15,516 bases of DNA from positions 1-15,516 of the forward strand of contig JAEUMA010000226.1 of NCBI GenBank assembly GCA_016793565.1, read 5' to 3'. Every line of letters starts with the position of its first letter. Position 1 is the stretch's first letter. A program made the position numbers and the translations under genes. Below are positions 1 to 7,595 of the stretch, one piece after another. Below the pieces are notes generated by a model that was not told the DNA's origin, did not search any database, and worked only from the letters and a program-made list of their open reading frames with translations. This DNA comes from Rhizobiaceae bacterium. Its GTDB lineage: Bacteria; Pseudomonadota; Alphaproteobacteria; Rhizobiales; Rhizobiaceae.

Positions 1-677
1 ACGGTGACCGTGTCGGAGAACTGCAGGGCCGAAACGTCGGGCGCTCCGTACGCCAGGCGATGATAGATCTCATCCGAAATGACGGAGATCCCGGCAGCCT
101 CGGCAGCCGTCACGAGCGCCGCGAGTTCCCCGACCGGGACCACGGCGCCGGTCGGATTGGCGGGGCTGGCGAAGAGCACGCCGTTCAGCGGCTTGTCGCG
201 ATGAGCGGAAAGAAGGTGCGCGGCGGTCAGGAACGGCGCCCCGTCGAGTTCGATCTCCACGACGTCCAGGCCGAGCGCGGCCATGATGTTTCGGTAGGCC
301 GGATAGCCCGGCGCGGCGATTGCCACCCTGTCGCCCACGTCGAACATGGCGAGAAAAGCGAGGTTGAAGGCGGCCGACGAGCCAGTGGTGACGGCAATCC
401 GTTCCGGCGAAACGGTTAGCCGGTAATGCTCCTGGTAGTGATGCGCTATGGCCTGGCGCAAGGGCGCTATGCCGAGCGCATCCGTGTAGCCGATGCGACC
501 CGCCTCCAGTGCCTTGCGCGCCGCCGCGCGGACGGCCGCCGGGGCGGGATCGGAGGGCTGGCCGACCGCCATCGAGACGACCGGCACACCGGCCGCGCGC
601 AGGCGGTTGGCGCTTGCCAGCACGTCCATCGCGTGAAAGGGCTCGACCGCGCCGCGGCGCGAGATGGAAATGGCCAT
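1..677 (-). CDS. Class I/II pyridoxal-phosphate aminotransferase, partial
   Basis: The minus strand encodes the first 225 residues of a fold-type I aminotransferase; the C-terminal third lies beyond the left edge. Visible family marks are the N-terminal PFHAMDVL segment (residues 13-20), the phosphate-cup stretch TTGSSAAF (97-104), the APGYPAY loop (122-128), the substrate/PLP-contacting NPTG (174-177) and the SDEIY motif (201-205), whose Asp contacts the pyridine nitrogen of PLP. The Schiff-base lysine is expected further on and is not in the window. The family transfers amino groups between an amino acid and a 2-oxo acid in the cytoplasm; the substrate cannot be told from this part. I chose the ATG at 677 because homologues as I know them begin close to this point; an in-frame ATG at 716 is the alternative. 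The gene is divergent from the M48 protease gene. Confidence 0.88.
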   Translation of the reverse strand, partial: MAISISRRGAVEPFHAMDVLASANRLRAAGVPVVSMAVGQPSDPAPAAVRAAARKALEAGRIGYTDALGIAPLRQAIAHHYQEHYRLTVSPERIAVTTGSSAAFNLAFLAMFDVGDRVAIAAPGYPAYRNIMAALGLDVVEIELDGAPFLTAAHLLSAHRDKPLNGVLFASPANPTGAVVPVGELAALVTAAEAAGISVISDEIYHRLAYGAPDVSALQFSDTVT

Positions 678-821
678 GGCGACGATTCCGCATGTTTCGG
701 CGCCGGCGGGAAGCATCGACGCGCCGCACAAATGCCCGATTGATGTGAGGATCACAAGTTCAGGAGCTTGGTCGCCGCGGCTTTTCTCGCGACCGTGCCT
801 CGTCTATCAGTCGGAGCCGTC

Positions 822-2216
822 ATGCATGCCAGTGCCTCGTTTCCGCAGACGTTCAGGCGCGCGATCAACGTCGCGCTGACGGTGCTGCTTGGCTTGCTGC
901 TGGCAGTCGGCGCGACGGCGCAGTCCTTCGCTCAGGGCCGTGTGCCCATCGTGCGCGACGCCGAGATTGAGGCGCTGGTGCGCGACTATGCCCGCCCGAT
1001 CCTCAAGGCCGCGGGCCTGTCCAAGTCGGGCATCGACATCATTCTGGTCAACGATCCGTCCTTCAACGCCTTCGTCGTCGGCCGGCGCATGTTCATCAAC
1101 ACCGGCACGCTGCTGCAGGCCGAGACACCCAACGAGGTCATCGGCGTCATCGCCCACGAGGCCGGGCACATCGCCGGCGGCCACCAGGAGCGACTTCGCG
1201 ACCAGCTCGCCCGCATGCAGACGATGGCGCTGGTCTCGGCCGTGCTCGGCATCGGTGCGGTCGTAGCGGGAGCGGCCGCCGGCTCCGGCGAACTGGCCCA
1301 GGCCGGCGGCGGTATCGTGGCGGGCGGCGGCGAGTTCGCCCGTCGGGCACTGCTCGGCTACCAGAGAAGCGAAGAGACGACCGCCGACCGCTCGGCGTTC
1401 GACTATCTGGAGGCCACGGGCCAGTCGACCAAGGGCATGTTGACTACCTTCCAGCGGTTCCAGAATTCCCTGTCGCTGTCGGGCTCGCGCATCGACCCCT
1501 ACCTCGCCAGCCACCCCATGCCGCGCGAGCGCATCGCCAACCTGGATGCTTTGGCACACAGCAGCGCGAATTTCGACAAGATGGATCCGGCACCGCTGCA
1601 ACTGCGGCACGACATGATGCGGGCCAAGATCGCCGTCTACACGCAATCGCAGGCCGCGCCTTCACGGGCGCGAAAGCTGAGCGGCATCGCGGCGCAGTAT
1701 GGCGAGGCGCATGCCGCGTATGTGCGCGGAAATCCGCGCTCGGCGCTTGCCAAGACCGACGCGCTGCTCAAGCAGCAGCCGAAGAACCCGTATCTCTACG
1801 AGCTGCGCGGCGACGTCCTGATGAAGCTGAACAAGCCTGTCGATGCCGCGACCGCCTATGCGACCGCCATCAAGCTGGATCCGGCGAAGTCGGGCATTCT
1901 GCGGATCGCCTACGGCCAGGCCCTGCTTTCGACCGGGAAGCCCGATTCTCTCAAGAAAGCTGTGGTATCGATCCAGGAGGGGCTGGATCGCGACCGCGAG
2001 AACACGATGGGCTACCAATATCTGGCACAGGCCTACAACGCGCTAGGAGAAGTCCCCGAAGCCGAGCTTGCGACCGCCGAAGGCCATTTCTACGGCGGCA
2101 ACTACCAGCAGGCGAAGATCTTCGCAGCGCGTGCACAGCAGAAAATGAAGCGCGGCTCGCCTGGCTGGCTGCGCGCGCAGGACATCATCAATTTTCGCCT
2201 GGCCAAGAAGAGCTGA
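822..2216 (+). CDS. Secreted M48 family zinc metalloprotease with TPR repeats (BepA-like)
   Basis: The product is 464 residues long. It opens with a signal peptide (basic Arg12-Arg13, hydrophobic core about 17-30, AQA-type cleavage region near 33-38), so it should act in the periplasm. The peptidase domain holds the zinc motif HEAGH at 112-116 (ligands His112 and His116, catalytic Glu113) and the third ligand, Glu185, in an E-x-x-A-D motif. The C-terminal half (about 300-440) is helical and TPR-like, with alternating small and aromatic residues. This matches the BepA/YfgC architecture, which in Escherichia coli handles outer-membrane protein assembly quality control; the same role here is inference. 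ATG 822 has a GGAG five bases upstream and gives a clean signal peptide; an in-frame TTG at 768 would add 18 residues. The DsbA-like gene follows after 47 bases, a sensible pairing of periplasmic folding functions. Confidence 0.9.
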   Translation: MHASASFPQTFRRAINVALTVLLGLLLAVGATAQSFAQGRVPIVRDAEIEALVRDYARPILKAAGLSKSGIDIILVNDPSFNAFVVGRRMFINTGTLLQAETPNEVIGVIAHEAGHIAGGHQERLRDQLARMQTMALVSAVLGIGAVVAGAAAGSGELAQAGGGIVAGGGEFARRALLGYQRSEETTADRSAFDYLEATGQSTKGMLTTFQRFQNSLSLSGSRIDPYLASHPMPRERIANLDALAHSSANFDKMDPAPLQLRHDMMRAKIAVYTQSQAAPSRARKLSGIAAQYGEAHAAYVRGNPRSALAKTDALLKQQPKNPYLYELRGDVLMKLNKPVDAATAYATAIKLDPAKSGILRIAYGQALLSTGKPDSLKKAVVSIQEGLDRDRENTMGYQYLAQAYNALGEVPEAELATAEGHFYGGNYQQAKIFAARAQQKMKRGSPGWLRAQDIINFRLAKKS

Positions 2217-2263
2217 TCTTAACCAGGCTGGCCTAGAGCGACAGGGCACGGAGAAGGAAGACG

Positions 2264-3073
2264 ATGAACAAGGCTGTTTTGCTTGCAGGTGCCGCGGCCA
2301 TCATCGCGGTAGGAATGCTTGCGCTTGGCTTCGCCGCCGGGCGGCAGCAGCAGGTGGCTGTCGAGAGCAGCGTGCCGGAATCGACGCTCGCCGGGCTCGA
2401 CCGCAGCGAGATCGAGAAGATCGTGCGCGACTACCTCATCACCAATCCCGAGGTGATGATCGAAGTGCAGAGCGCTCTGTAAGACAAGCAGCGCGAAGAG
2501 CAGCGCGTGGCCCAGGTCTCGGTGATCGAGGACGCCAAGGACGAGATCTTCAACGCCGCCTATGACGGCGTGGTCGGCAATCCGGATGGCAAGGTGACGG
2601 TCGTCGAGTTCTATGATTACAATTGCGGCTACTGCAAACGCGCCCTGCCCGACATGCAAGCCATGACCGAGCAGGATCCGGATCTGCGCTTCGTACTCAA
2701 GGAATTCCCGATTCTCGGCCCGGATTCGCAGAAGGCACATGTCGTCTCGATGGCGTTCCACCGGCTGATGCCGGCGAAGTACGGCGAGTTCCATACGCGC
2801 CTGCTGGGCGGACAGGGCCACGCCAGTGAAGCGAACGCGATGAAGATCGCGCTGGAACTCGGCGCCGACGAGGCCGCGTTGCGCGAGGAGATGAAGAACC
2901 CGGCGATCGGCGAGGCTTTCGAGAAGACCTACAACCTTGCCAACAAGCTCTCCATCACTGGGACGCCTTCCTATGTGGTTGGCCAGGAAGTGATCTTCGG
3001 CGCCCTCGGCCAGGAGGTGCTGACCGAAAAGGTAGCCGCAGCCAAGGCCGCCTGCGTGGAAACGTCCTGCTGA
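2264..3073 (+). pseudogene. DsbA/Com1-like thiol:disulfide oxidoreductase gene interrupted by an in-frame TAA
   Basis: Read through, this is one 269-codon frame: an N-terminal hydrophobic segment (codons 4-24, signal peptide or anchor), a helical region around LDRSEIEKIVRDYL typical of Com1-like DsbA proteins, and a thioredoxin domain with the CGYC active site (codons 121-124) and a cis-proline in GTPSYV (codon 235). Codon 73 is TAA at 2480-2482. The reading frame continues in the same phase on both sides, so this is a point nonsense change and not an indel; GAA to TAA would be enough, since Glu suits the surrounding acidic/basic helix. Family members oxidise or isomerise disulfides in periplasmic proteins. 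Either the gene is broken in this strain or the base is an assembly error. The start ATG 2264 is preceded by a good GGAGAAGGAAG site. Confidence 0.82.
2507..3073 (+). CDS. Thioredoxin-fold (DsbA) domain, downstream part of the interrupted gene
   Basis: This is the stretch that could still be translated on its own after the TAA, from a GTG at 2507 (188 residues). It contains the whole thioredoxin domain, with CGYC about 40 residues from this start and the cis-Pro loop intact, and it ends in a CVETSC tail. It has no signal peptide, so a protein started here would stay in the cytoplasm, where a DsbA-type oxidase is not expected to work. The GTG has no convincing ribosome-binding site: the bases before it are plainly coding sequence of the longer frame. 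I read it as the 3' part of the same gene and not as a separate one. Confidence 0.55.
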   Translation: MAQVSVIEDAKDEIFNAAYDGVVGNPDGKVTVVEFYDYNCGYCKRALPDMQAMTEQDPDLRFVLKEFPILGPDSQKAHVVSMAFHRLMPAKYGEFHTRLLGGQGHASEANAMKIALELGADEAALREEMKNPAIGEAFEKTYNLANKLSITGTPSYVVGQEVIFGALGQEVLTEKVAAAKAACVETSC

Positions 3074-3094
3074 GACAGGTTCGACCTTCCTGTG

Positions 3095-3120
3095 GAGCGC
3101 GTTACTCAACGCTTGCGCTC
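3095..3120 (+). terminator. Possible weak terminator after the DsbA-like gene
   Basis: GAGCGC (3095-3100) pairs with GCGCTC (3115-3120), and a tighter inner helix GCGTT/AACGC can form around ACTC. Only three T follow, so it may be just an intercistronic hairpin. Confidence 0.3.
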
Positions 3121-3121
3121 T

Positions 3122-3149
3122 TTGCGCGCGGCACTATGCCGATTATAGA
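3122..3149 (+). promoter_or_regulatory. Candidate sigma-70 promoter for aroQ-accB-accC-aat
   Basis: TTGCGC (3122-3127) and TATAGA (3144-3149) are separated by 16 bases, and the latter lies about 48 bases before the aroQ start. The site sits in the only sizeable gap upstream of the aroQ-aat gene set. Read by eye; the -35 is imperfect. Confidence 0.35.
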
Positions 3150-3197
3150 GGGTCCGGCGCGGCGATTGCATGAGCCGCGCCCGGAAAGGCTCACGGC

Positions 3198-3632
3198 TTG
3201 ACGACGATATTCGTGCTCAACGGTCCGAACCTCAACATGCTCGGCAAGCGCGAGCCGGGCATCTATGGCGGCAAGACGCTCGAGTCAATCGAACAGGATT
3301 GCAGACAGGCGGGCGAGCGATTGGGGCTCGAGATCGATTTCCGCCAGACCAATCACGAAGGGCAACTTGTGGACTGGATCCAGGAGGCCGGCGACAAGGC
3401 GGCGGGCATCGTGATCAATCCCGGCGCCTATACGCACACGTCGATCGCGCTGCACGACGCCATACGCGGGGTCGCTCCCTTGCCGGTAGCCGAGGTTCAT
3501 CTTTCGAACATCCACGCCCGCGAGCCGTTCCGTCACAAGTCCATGGTATCTCCGGTCGCCGTCGGCATGATCTGCGGGTTCGGCCCACATGGCTACGTCC
3601 TCGCGCTCGAAGCACTCGCCGCCCGCATCTGA
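3198..3632 (+). CDS. aroQ: Type II 3-dehydroquinate dehydratase
   Basis: The product (144 residues, the usual length) catalyses trans-dehydration of 3-dehydroquinate to 3-dehydroshikimate, the third step of the shikimate pathway, as a cytoplasmic dodecamer. The type II signature is complete: NGPNLNMLG at 8-16, the flexible lid with Arg18 and catalytic Tyr23 (REPGIYG), Asn74 in INPGAYTHTS, catalytic His101 in EVHLSN, and Arg112. Translation starts at TTG (3198), supported by GAAAGG eight bases upstream and by the fact that the N-terminal strand begins immediately (TTIFVLNGPN). It is followed after 34 bases by accB, a neighbourhood that I know as common in Rhizobiales and related alphaproteobacteria. 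Nothing is missing or unusual apart from the TTG start. Confidence 0.96.
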   Translation: MTTIFVLNGPNLNMLGKREPGIYGGKTLESIEQDCRQAGERLGLEIDFRQTNHEGQLVDWIQEAGDKAAGIVINPGAYTHTSIALHDAIRGVAPLPVAEVHLSNIHAREPFRHKSMVSPVAVGMICGFGPHGYVLALEALAARI

Positions 3633-3666
3633 ATGCATGCCGCGCCAAAACAGCAAAGGTTCTGAG

Positions 3667-4128
3667 ATGGGAACGAAGACCGCCGGCGTAGACCAGCAGC
3701 TGATCCGTGATCTCGCCGGAATCCTCAACGATACCAACCTGACCGAGATCGAGGTCGAGTTCGGCGAGCTCAAGGTACGGGTGGCCCGCACGCTGGCGGC
3801 CCCGGCCAGCTATGCGGTGCCAATGCCGGCCGCCACCGCCGCGCCGGCGGCAGCGCCCGTGGCGGCTGCGCCCGCGCCGGCGGCCGATCCGCTGAAGAAC
3901 GCCGTGCCGTCCCCGATGGTGGGCACCGCCTACGCAGCCGCCTCGCCGGGCTCGCGGCCCTTCGTGGAGGTCGGCCAGGCCGTGCGGGAAGGCCAGACGC
4001 TTCTGATCATCGAGGCGATGAAGACCATGAACCAGATACCTTCGCCGCGGTCGGGCACGGTGACCGCCATCCTGTTCGAGGACGCGCAGCCCGTCGAATA
4101 TGGCGAGCCGCTCGTCGTGATCGAATAG
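3667..4128 (+). CDS. accB: Biotin carboxyl carrier protein of acetyl-CoA carboxylase
   Basis: This 153-residue protein carries biotin between the biotin carboxylase and carboxyltransferase parts of acetyl-CoA carboxylase, the first committed step of fatty acid synthesis. An N-terminal helical part (about 1-42) leads into an Ala/Pro-rich flexible linker (about 43-77), then the biotinyl domain from about 78. The acceptor lysine is Lys119 in EAMKTMN, and the PSPMVGT and SGTV strands that frame the biotinyl beta-barrel are present. ATG 3667 has AAAGG seven bases upstream; an in-frame ATG at 3637 would add ten residues but lacks a good site and starts just after the aroQ stop. accC begins seven bases after the stop, so the two are surely co-transcribed and made in fixed ratio. 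Confidence 0.96.
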   Translation: MGTKTAGVDQQLIRDLAGILNDTNLTEIEVEFGELKVRVARTLAAPASYAVPMPAATAAPAAAPVAAAPAPAADPLKNAVPSPMVGTAYAAASPGSRPFVEVGQAVREGQTLLIIEAMKTMNQIPSPRSGTVTAILFEDAQPVEYGEPLVVIE

Positions 4129-4135
4129 GCGACGC

Positions 4136-5482
4136 ATGTTCCAGAAAATCCTGATAGCCAACCGCGGCGAGATAGCGTTGCGCGTGCTGCGCGCGGCCAA
4201 GGAACTGGGCATCCGCACAGTGGTCGTCCACTCGACCGCCGACGCCGACGCCATGCATGTACGCCTGGCCGACGAAAGCGTATGCATCGGCCCGCCGCCG
4301 TCGCGCGAGAGCTACCTCAACATCCACCAGATTGTGGCGGCCTGCGAGATCACCGGCGCGGACGCGGTGCATCCGGGCTACGGCTTCCTGTCCGAGAACG
4401 CCAAGTTCGCCGACATCCTCGCCGCGCACAACATTACCTTCATCGGGCCTTCGGGCGACCATATCCGCATCATGGGCGACAAGATCGAAGCCAAGCGCAC
4501 GGCCAAGCGGCTGGGTATACCGGTCGTGCCGGGTTCGGACGGCGCTATCACCGACGAGCGCGAAGCCAAGCGCATTGCGGCCGAGATCGGCTATCCGGTC
4601 ATCATCAAGGCCTCCGCGGGCGGCGGCGGACGCGGCATGAAGGTGGCGCGCAGCGAGGCCGACCTGGACGTCGCGCTGCAGACGGCCCGCAGCGAGGCAG
4701 GTGCGGCCTTCGGCGACGATGCCGTCTACATCGAGAAGTATCTGGAAAAGCCGCGCCATATCGAATTGCAGGTGTTCGGCGACGGCGCCGGCAACGGCGT
4801 CCATCTCGGCGAGCGCGACTGTTCGCTGCAGCGGCGCCACCAGAAGGTCTGGGAAGAGGCGCTATCGCCCGCGCTCAACCCGGACCAGCGCGCCAAGATC
4901 GGTTCCATCGTCTCCGGAGCGGTGGCGGAGCTCGGTTACTCCGGCGCAGGCACGATCGAATTCCTCTACGAGAACGGGGAATTCTACTTCATCGAGATGA
5001 ACACCAGGCTGCAGGTGGAGCATCCCGTTACCGAAGCGATCACCGGGATCGACCTGGTGCACGAACAGATCCGGGTGGCCTCCGGCGGCGGGCTTTCCGT
5101 CCGCCAGGAAGACATCAAGTTCCGCGGCCATGCGATCGAATGCCGGATCAACGCGGACGACCCGCGTACCTTTACCCCCTCGCCCGGAACGATCACCCAT
5201 TTCCACACGCCCGGCGGCCTGGGCATTCGCGTGGATTCCGGAGTGTATTCGGGCTACCGAATCCCGCCCTACTACGACAGCCTGATCGGCAAGCTGATCG
5301 TGCACGGACGCAACCGCGTCGAATGCATGATGCGCCTGCGCCGGGCGCTGGACGAATTCGTGGTCGACGGTATCAAGACCACGCTGCCGCTTTTCCGCGA
5401 GCTGGTCGGCGATCCGGACATCGCCAATGGCGACTACGATATCCACTGGCTGGAAAAGCACCTGGCGGAGACCGTAGAGTAG
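4136..5482 (+). CDS. accC: Acetyl-CoA carboxylase, biotin carboxylase subunit
   Basis: At 448 residues this is full length for AccC. It carboxylates the biotin on AccB using bicarbonate and ATP. The N-terminal domain starts with the family hallmark KILIANRGEIA (4-14) and holds HPGYGFLSEN (79-88). The ATP-grasp domain includes Lys159 and the glycine-rich loop GGGGRGMK (162-169), followed by ERDCSLQRRHQK and the magnesium- and bicarbonate-binding region EMNTRLQVEHPVTE. The C-terminal domain contains the conserved HAIECRINADDP stretch. It lies seven bases after accB, and the aat gene starts six bases after its stop, so accB-accC-aat read as one transcript. The carboxyltransferase genes accA and accD are not in the window, which is normal. 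Confidence 0.97.
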   Translation: MFQKILIANRGEIALRVLRAAKELGIRTVVVHSTADADAMHVRLADESVCIGPPPSRESYLNIHQIVAACEITGADAVHPGYGFLSENAKFADILAAHNITFIGPSGDHIRIMGDKIEAKRTAKRLGIPVVPGSDGAITDEREAKRIAAEIGYPVIIKASAGGGGRGMKVARSEADLDVALQTARSEAGAAFGDDAVYIEKYLEKPRHIELQVFGDGAGNGVHLGERDCSLQRRHQKVWEEALSPALNPDQRAKIGSIVSGAVAELGYSGAGTIEFLYENGEFYFIEMNTRLQVEHPVTEAITGIDLVHEQIRVASGGGLSVRQEDIKFRGHAIECRINADDPRTFTPSPGTITHFHTPGGLGIRVDSGVYSGYRIPPYYDSLIGKLIVHGRNRVECMMRLRRALDEFVVDGIKTTLPLFRELVGDPDIANGDYDIHWLEKHLAETVE

Positions 5483-5488
5483 CGGCCA

Positions 5489-6106
5489 ATGAGCCGACCT
5501 TTCGCACCCGGTTACCGCATCCCGCCGGAGCTTCTGCTGAAAGCCTACGCCTCCGGGGTGTTTCCGATGGCGGAGAGCGCCGCCGATCCCGAGGTGTTCT
5601 GGGTGCGGCCCGAGGTACGCGGGATCATCCCGCTCGACGCCTTCCACGTGCCGAAAAGCCTACAAAAGGCGGTTCGGAGCGGCCGGTTCGCAATCCGAGT
5701 CGACAGCGACTTCGCGGCGGTGATCGCAGGCTGCGCCGAACACCGCGAGGGCCGGGAGACGACCTGGATCAACAGGCCGATCCGGGAGGCCTATTTCGAC
5801 CTGTTCCGGCTAGGCCATGCCCACAGCGTAGAGGCATGGCATGAAGGGGAACTCGCGGGCGGGCTCTACGGCGTGCGGCTAGGCCGCGCTTTCTTCGGCG
5901 AGAGCATGTTCTCGCGGCAGACCGACGCGTCCAAGGTTTGCCTGGTTCACCTGGTCGAACGCCTGCGCAGGCGCGGCTTCGTCCTGCTCGACACGCAGTT
6001 CACCACCGACCACCTCAAGCGGTTCGGCGCGGTCGACGTGCCGAGGGCGCGCTATGAAAAACTGTTGCAGGAGGCCCTGCGCGGCGACGCGACCTTCAAT
6101 CCGTGA
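5489..6106 (+). CDS. aat: Leucyl/phenylalanyl-tRNA--protein transferase
   Basis: The 205-residue enzyme moves Leu or Phe from aminoacyl-tRNA to the N-terminus of proteins beginning with Arg or Lys, marking them for ClpS-ClpAP (bacterial N-degron pathway). Recognisable conserved parts are the opening YRIPPELLLKAYASGVFPMAE (in the N-terminal 30 residues), FWVRPEVRGIIPL, TWIN..IREAY, GGLYGVRLGRAFFGESMFS, the TDASKVCL segment and the LLDTQFTTDHLKRFGA stretch near the end. The length is usual for the shorter alphaproteobacterial form. It is the last gene of the plus-strand set and converges on the BOF gene, with only 23 bases between the two stops, too short for an obvious terminator. Linkage to accBC is a common alphaproteobacterial arrangement with no known functional reason. 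Confidence 0.95.
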   Translation: MSRPFAPGYRIPPELLLKAYASGVFPMAESAADPEVFWVRPEVRGIIPLDAFHVPKSLQKAVRSGRFAIRVDSDFAAVIAGCAEHREGRETTWINRPIREAYFDLFRLGHAHSVEAWHEGELAGGLYGVRLGRAFFGESMFSRQTDASKVCLVHLVERLRRRGFVLLDTQFTTDHLKRFGAVDVPRARYEKLLQEALRGDATFNP

Positions 6107-6129
6107 GGTCGCGCCGCCCAAGCCGGCAG

Positions 6130-6516
6130 CTATTCGAGGATCCGCAGGCGCTCGACCGAGATGTGGCGGCCGCGAATGTCGAGTTCAACGTCTCCGGTCA
6201 GCCTGACCCTGGTGTTGGGGGTAACGTTGCGCCCCCGCCAGACCTCGCGGTCGATCTCGACCCGGATTTCTCCGGTCTTGTCGCGGAAGAGATACTGGTC
6301 TCGCCGGATCTGGCTCTTGATGTGGCCGGTCAGCGAGACATCGCGCCCGATGCGCGCGCGATGTGCCTGCTCGACGGTAGTGACGACGCGAGGGTTGTTC
6401 GATTCGGTGAACTGAGCCTGCGCAGCCGGCGCCTGGAGCAGAAATGCCGCGCACAGCGCGGCAAGCGAGAGTTTTAACGCAAGAGGCCGGGCAGACGGCC
6501 GGGAGGGCAAATGCAT
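6130..6516 (-). CDS. Periplasmic BOF (YgiW/YdeI-type OB-fold) protein
   Basis: The product is 128 residues. A signal peptide (basic residues up to Lys15, hydrophobic core about 16-29, AQA cleavage before Gln35) is followed by one small OB-fold domain. The order of motifs matches the bacterial OB-fold (BOF) family: VEQAH, the first strand DVSLTGHI, QYLFRDKTGEIRVEID, and VRLTGDVELDIRGRHISVERL. Relatives YgiW and YdeI of enterobacteria are periplasmic and linked to stress tolerance; the ligand is not settled, and I would not assign a specific role here. ATG 6516 is well supported by AAGGAG eight bases upstream, whereas an in-frame TTG at 6534 lies within reach of no such site. It is the last of the minus-strand genes and ends against aat. 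Confidence 0.88.
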   Translation of the reverse strand: MHLPSRPSARPLALKLSLAALCAAFLLQAPAAQAQFTESNNPRVVTTVEQAHRARIGRDVSLTGHIKSQIRRDQYLFRDKTGEIRVEIDREVWRGRNVTPNTRVRLTGDVELDIRGRHISVERLRILE

Positions 6517-6615
6517 ACGCTTATCTCCTTGCAAGCGGAATCAATATGCACCCAATCATAGAGCCAACACCAACCATCGCGAGCCGACAGGCATGTTCTC
6601 TGCGCCTTTCGGCGG

Positions 6616-7038
6616 TCAATCCGCCTTGGCGGCGTCGGGCGCGGGCACGCTGGACTTCGCCTTGCAGCCCTTGAGCCAGACGTCGTAGACGGGGTGCTCG
6701 ACTGCGTTCAGGCCGGGGCTCTCGGCAAACATCCAGCCGGTGAAGATGCGGCGGATCTTGCGGTCCAGGGTGATCTCGTCGACTTCGACGAAAGAATCCG
6801 TCCTCGGCTCCTCGGTAGAGGGCCGGGAATAGCAGACGCGCGGCGTGACCTGCAGCGCACCGAACTGCACCGTCTCGTCGATGTAGACGTCGAAATTGAT
6901 GATTCGGCCTGTGATCTTGTCGATCCCGGCGAACTCCGCGACTGGATTGCTAATGCGCTCGGCAAAGGCCGGGCCGGTACCGAGAAAGCCGGCCAGCGCG
7001 GCGAGGAAGAGGCAGGCGGGGCGCATCGCGGGTGTCAT
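6616..7038 (-). CDS. DUF2155 secreted protein
   Basis: This 140-residue protein has a signal peptide (hydrophobic core about 9-20, cleavage after AFA at 26) and a single DUF2155 domain. Typical stretches are the domain opening NPVAEFAGIDKITGRI, the central FDVYIDETVQFGALQVTPRVCYSRP, and the GWMFAESPGLNAVEHPVYDVWLKGC end. Two conserved cysteines (in RVCYS and LKGCK) could form a disulfide in the periplasm. No biochemical function is established for the family; it is a widespread alphaproteobacterial protein, and its position next to the NDUFA12 gene is a conserved neighbourhood as I recall it. ATG 7038 is used; ATG 7026 is possible and would leave the signal peptide intact. Confidence 0.9.
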   Translation of the reverse strand: MTPAMRPACLFLAALAGFLGTGPAFAERISNPVAEFAGIDKITGRIINFDVYIDETVQFGALQVTPRVCYSRPSTEEPRTDSFVEVDEITLDRKIRRIFTGWMFAESPGLNAVEHPVYDVWLKGCKAKSSVPAPDAAKAD

Positions 7039-7105
7039 CGTCCAGAGTAGCCAGCAAGTCGAACGCGACGCTTAGACACCAAATGTGGCGAGATCTCCAG
7101 CGCCG

Positions 7106-7504
7106 TCAGGCGCCGGGGGTCCAGGCATCATAGTCGCCGGTAACCTGCGGGCGGTGGCCGCCGGAATACAGCGAGCCCTTGGGATGATACGCCGCAGCCG
7201 TACCTGTCAGGTTCGGCTCATGCGCCTTCTGCCACTCGCGCGGCACGTAGTTTTCCTTGGTCGGAGGAGTGTCCACGCGGTGGTGCATCCAGCCGTGCCA
7301 GCCGGGCGGAATGCGGCTCGCTTCCGAGACGCCGTTGTAGATGACCCAGCGGCGGGTGCGGCCTTCGGAATCGGTGCCGCCCTCGTAATAGATGTTGCCC
7401 TGGTCGTCGCGGCCGACTTCCTTGCCGTGGCGCCAAGTATGGAACCGGGTGTTGAGGGTTTCCCCGTTCCACCAGGTGAAGAACTGCAGCAGGAACTGCT
7501 TCAT
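7106..7504 (-). CDS. NDUFA12 family complex I accessory protein
   Basis: The 132-residue product is the bacterial counterpart of mitochondrial NDUFA12 (B17.2), an accessory subunit of NADH:ubiquinone oxidoreductase shared by alphaproteobacteria and mitochondria. Family marks are FFTWWNGETLNTRFHTWRHG near the start, VGRDDQGNIYYEGG, RRWVIYNG, the ASRIPPGWHGWMHHRVDTPP core and KENYVPREWQKAHEPNLTGT. There is no signal peptide or membrane segment; the protein should sit on the cytoplasmic side of complex I. The frame is open further upstream, but ATG 7504 is the right start: it has GAGG six bases before it, and the family homology begins there. The main nuo operon is not in the window. Confidence 0.93.
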   Translation of the reverse strand: MKQFLLQFFTWWNGETLNTRFHTWRHGKEVGRDDQGNIYYEGGTDSEGRTRRWVIYNGVSEASRIPPGWHGWMHHRVDTPPTKENYVPREWQKAHEPNLTGTAAAYHPKGSLYSGGHRPQVTGDYDAWTPGA

Positions 7505-7595
7505 CGTAGGCCTCGCGCCGCAAGCCGGTCCGGACATCCGCCTTATGGCTGGAGCGGCGCGCCGTTGCAAGTGCGCGGACCGCCGACGGTTGCGG

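Noticed and set aside
70..729. 219-codon minus-strand frame over the aminotransferase
   Set aside because: Very rich in Arg and Gly and out of phase with the frame that carries NPTG and SDEIY; a shadow of high-GC coding sequence.
4282..5844. 520-codon plus frame covering accC and the start of aat
   Set aside because: It is the +2 frame of two certain genes, with Arg/Gly/Ala-dominated composition and no domain.
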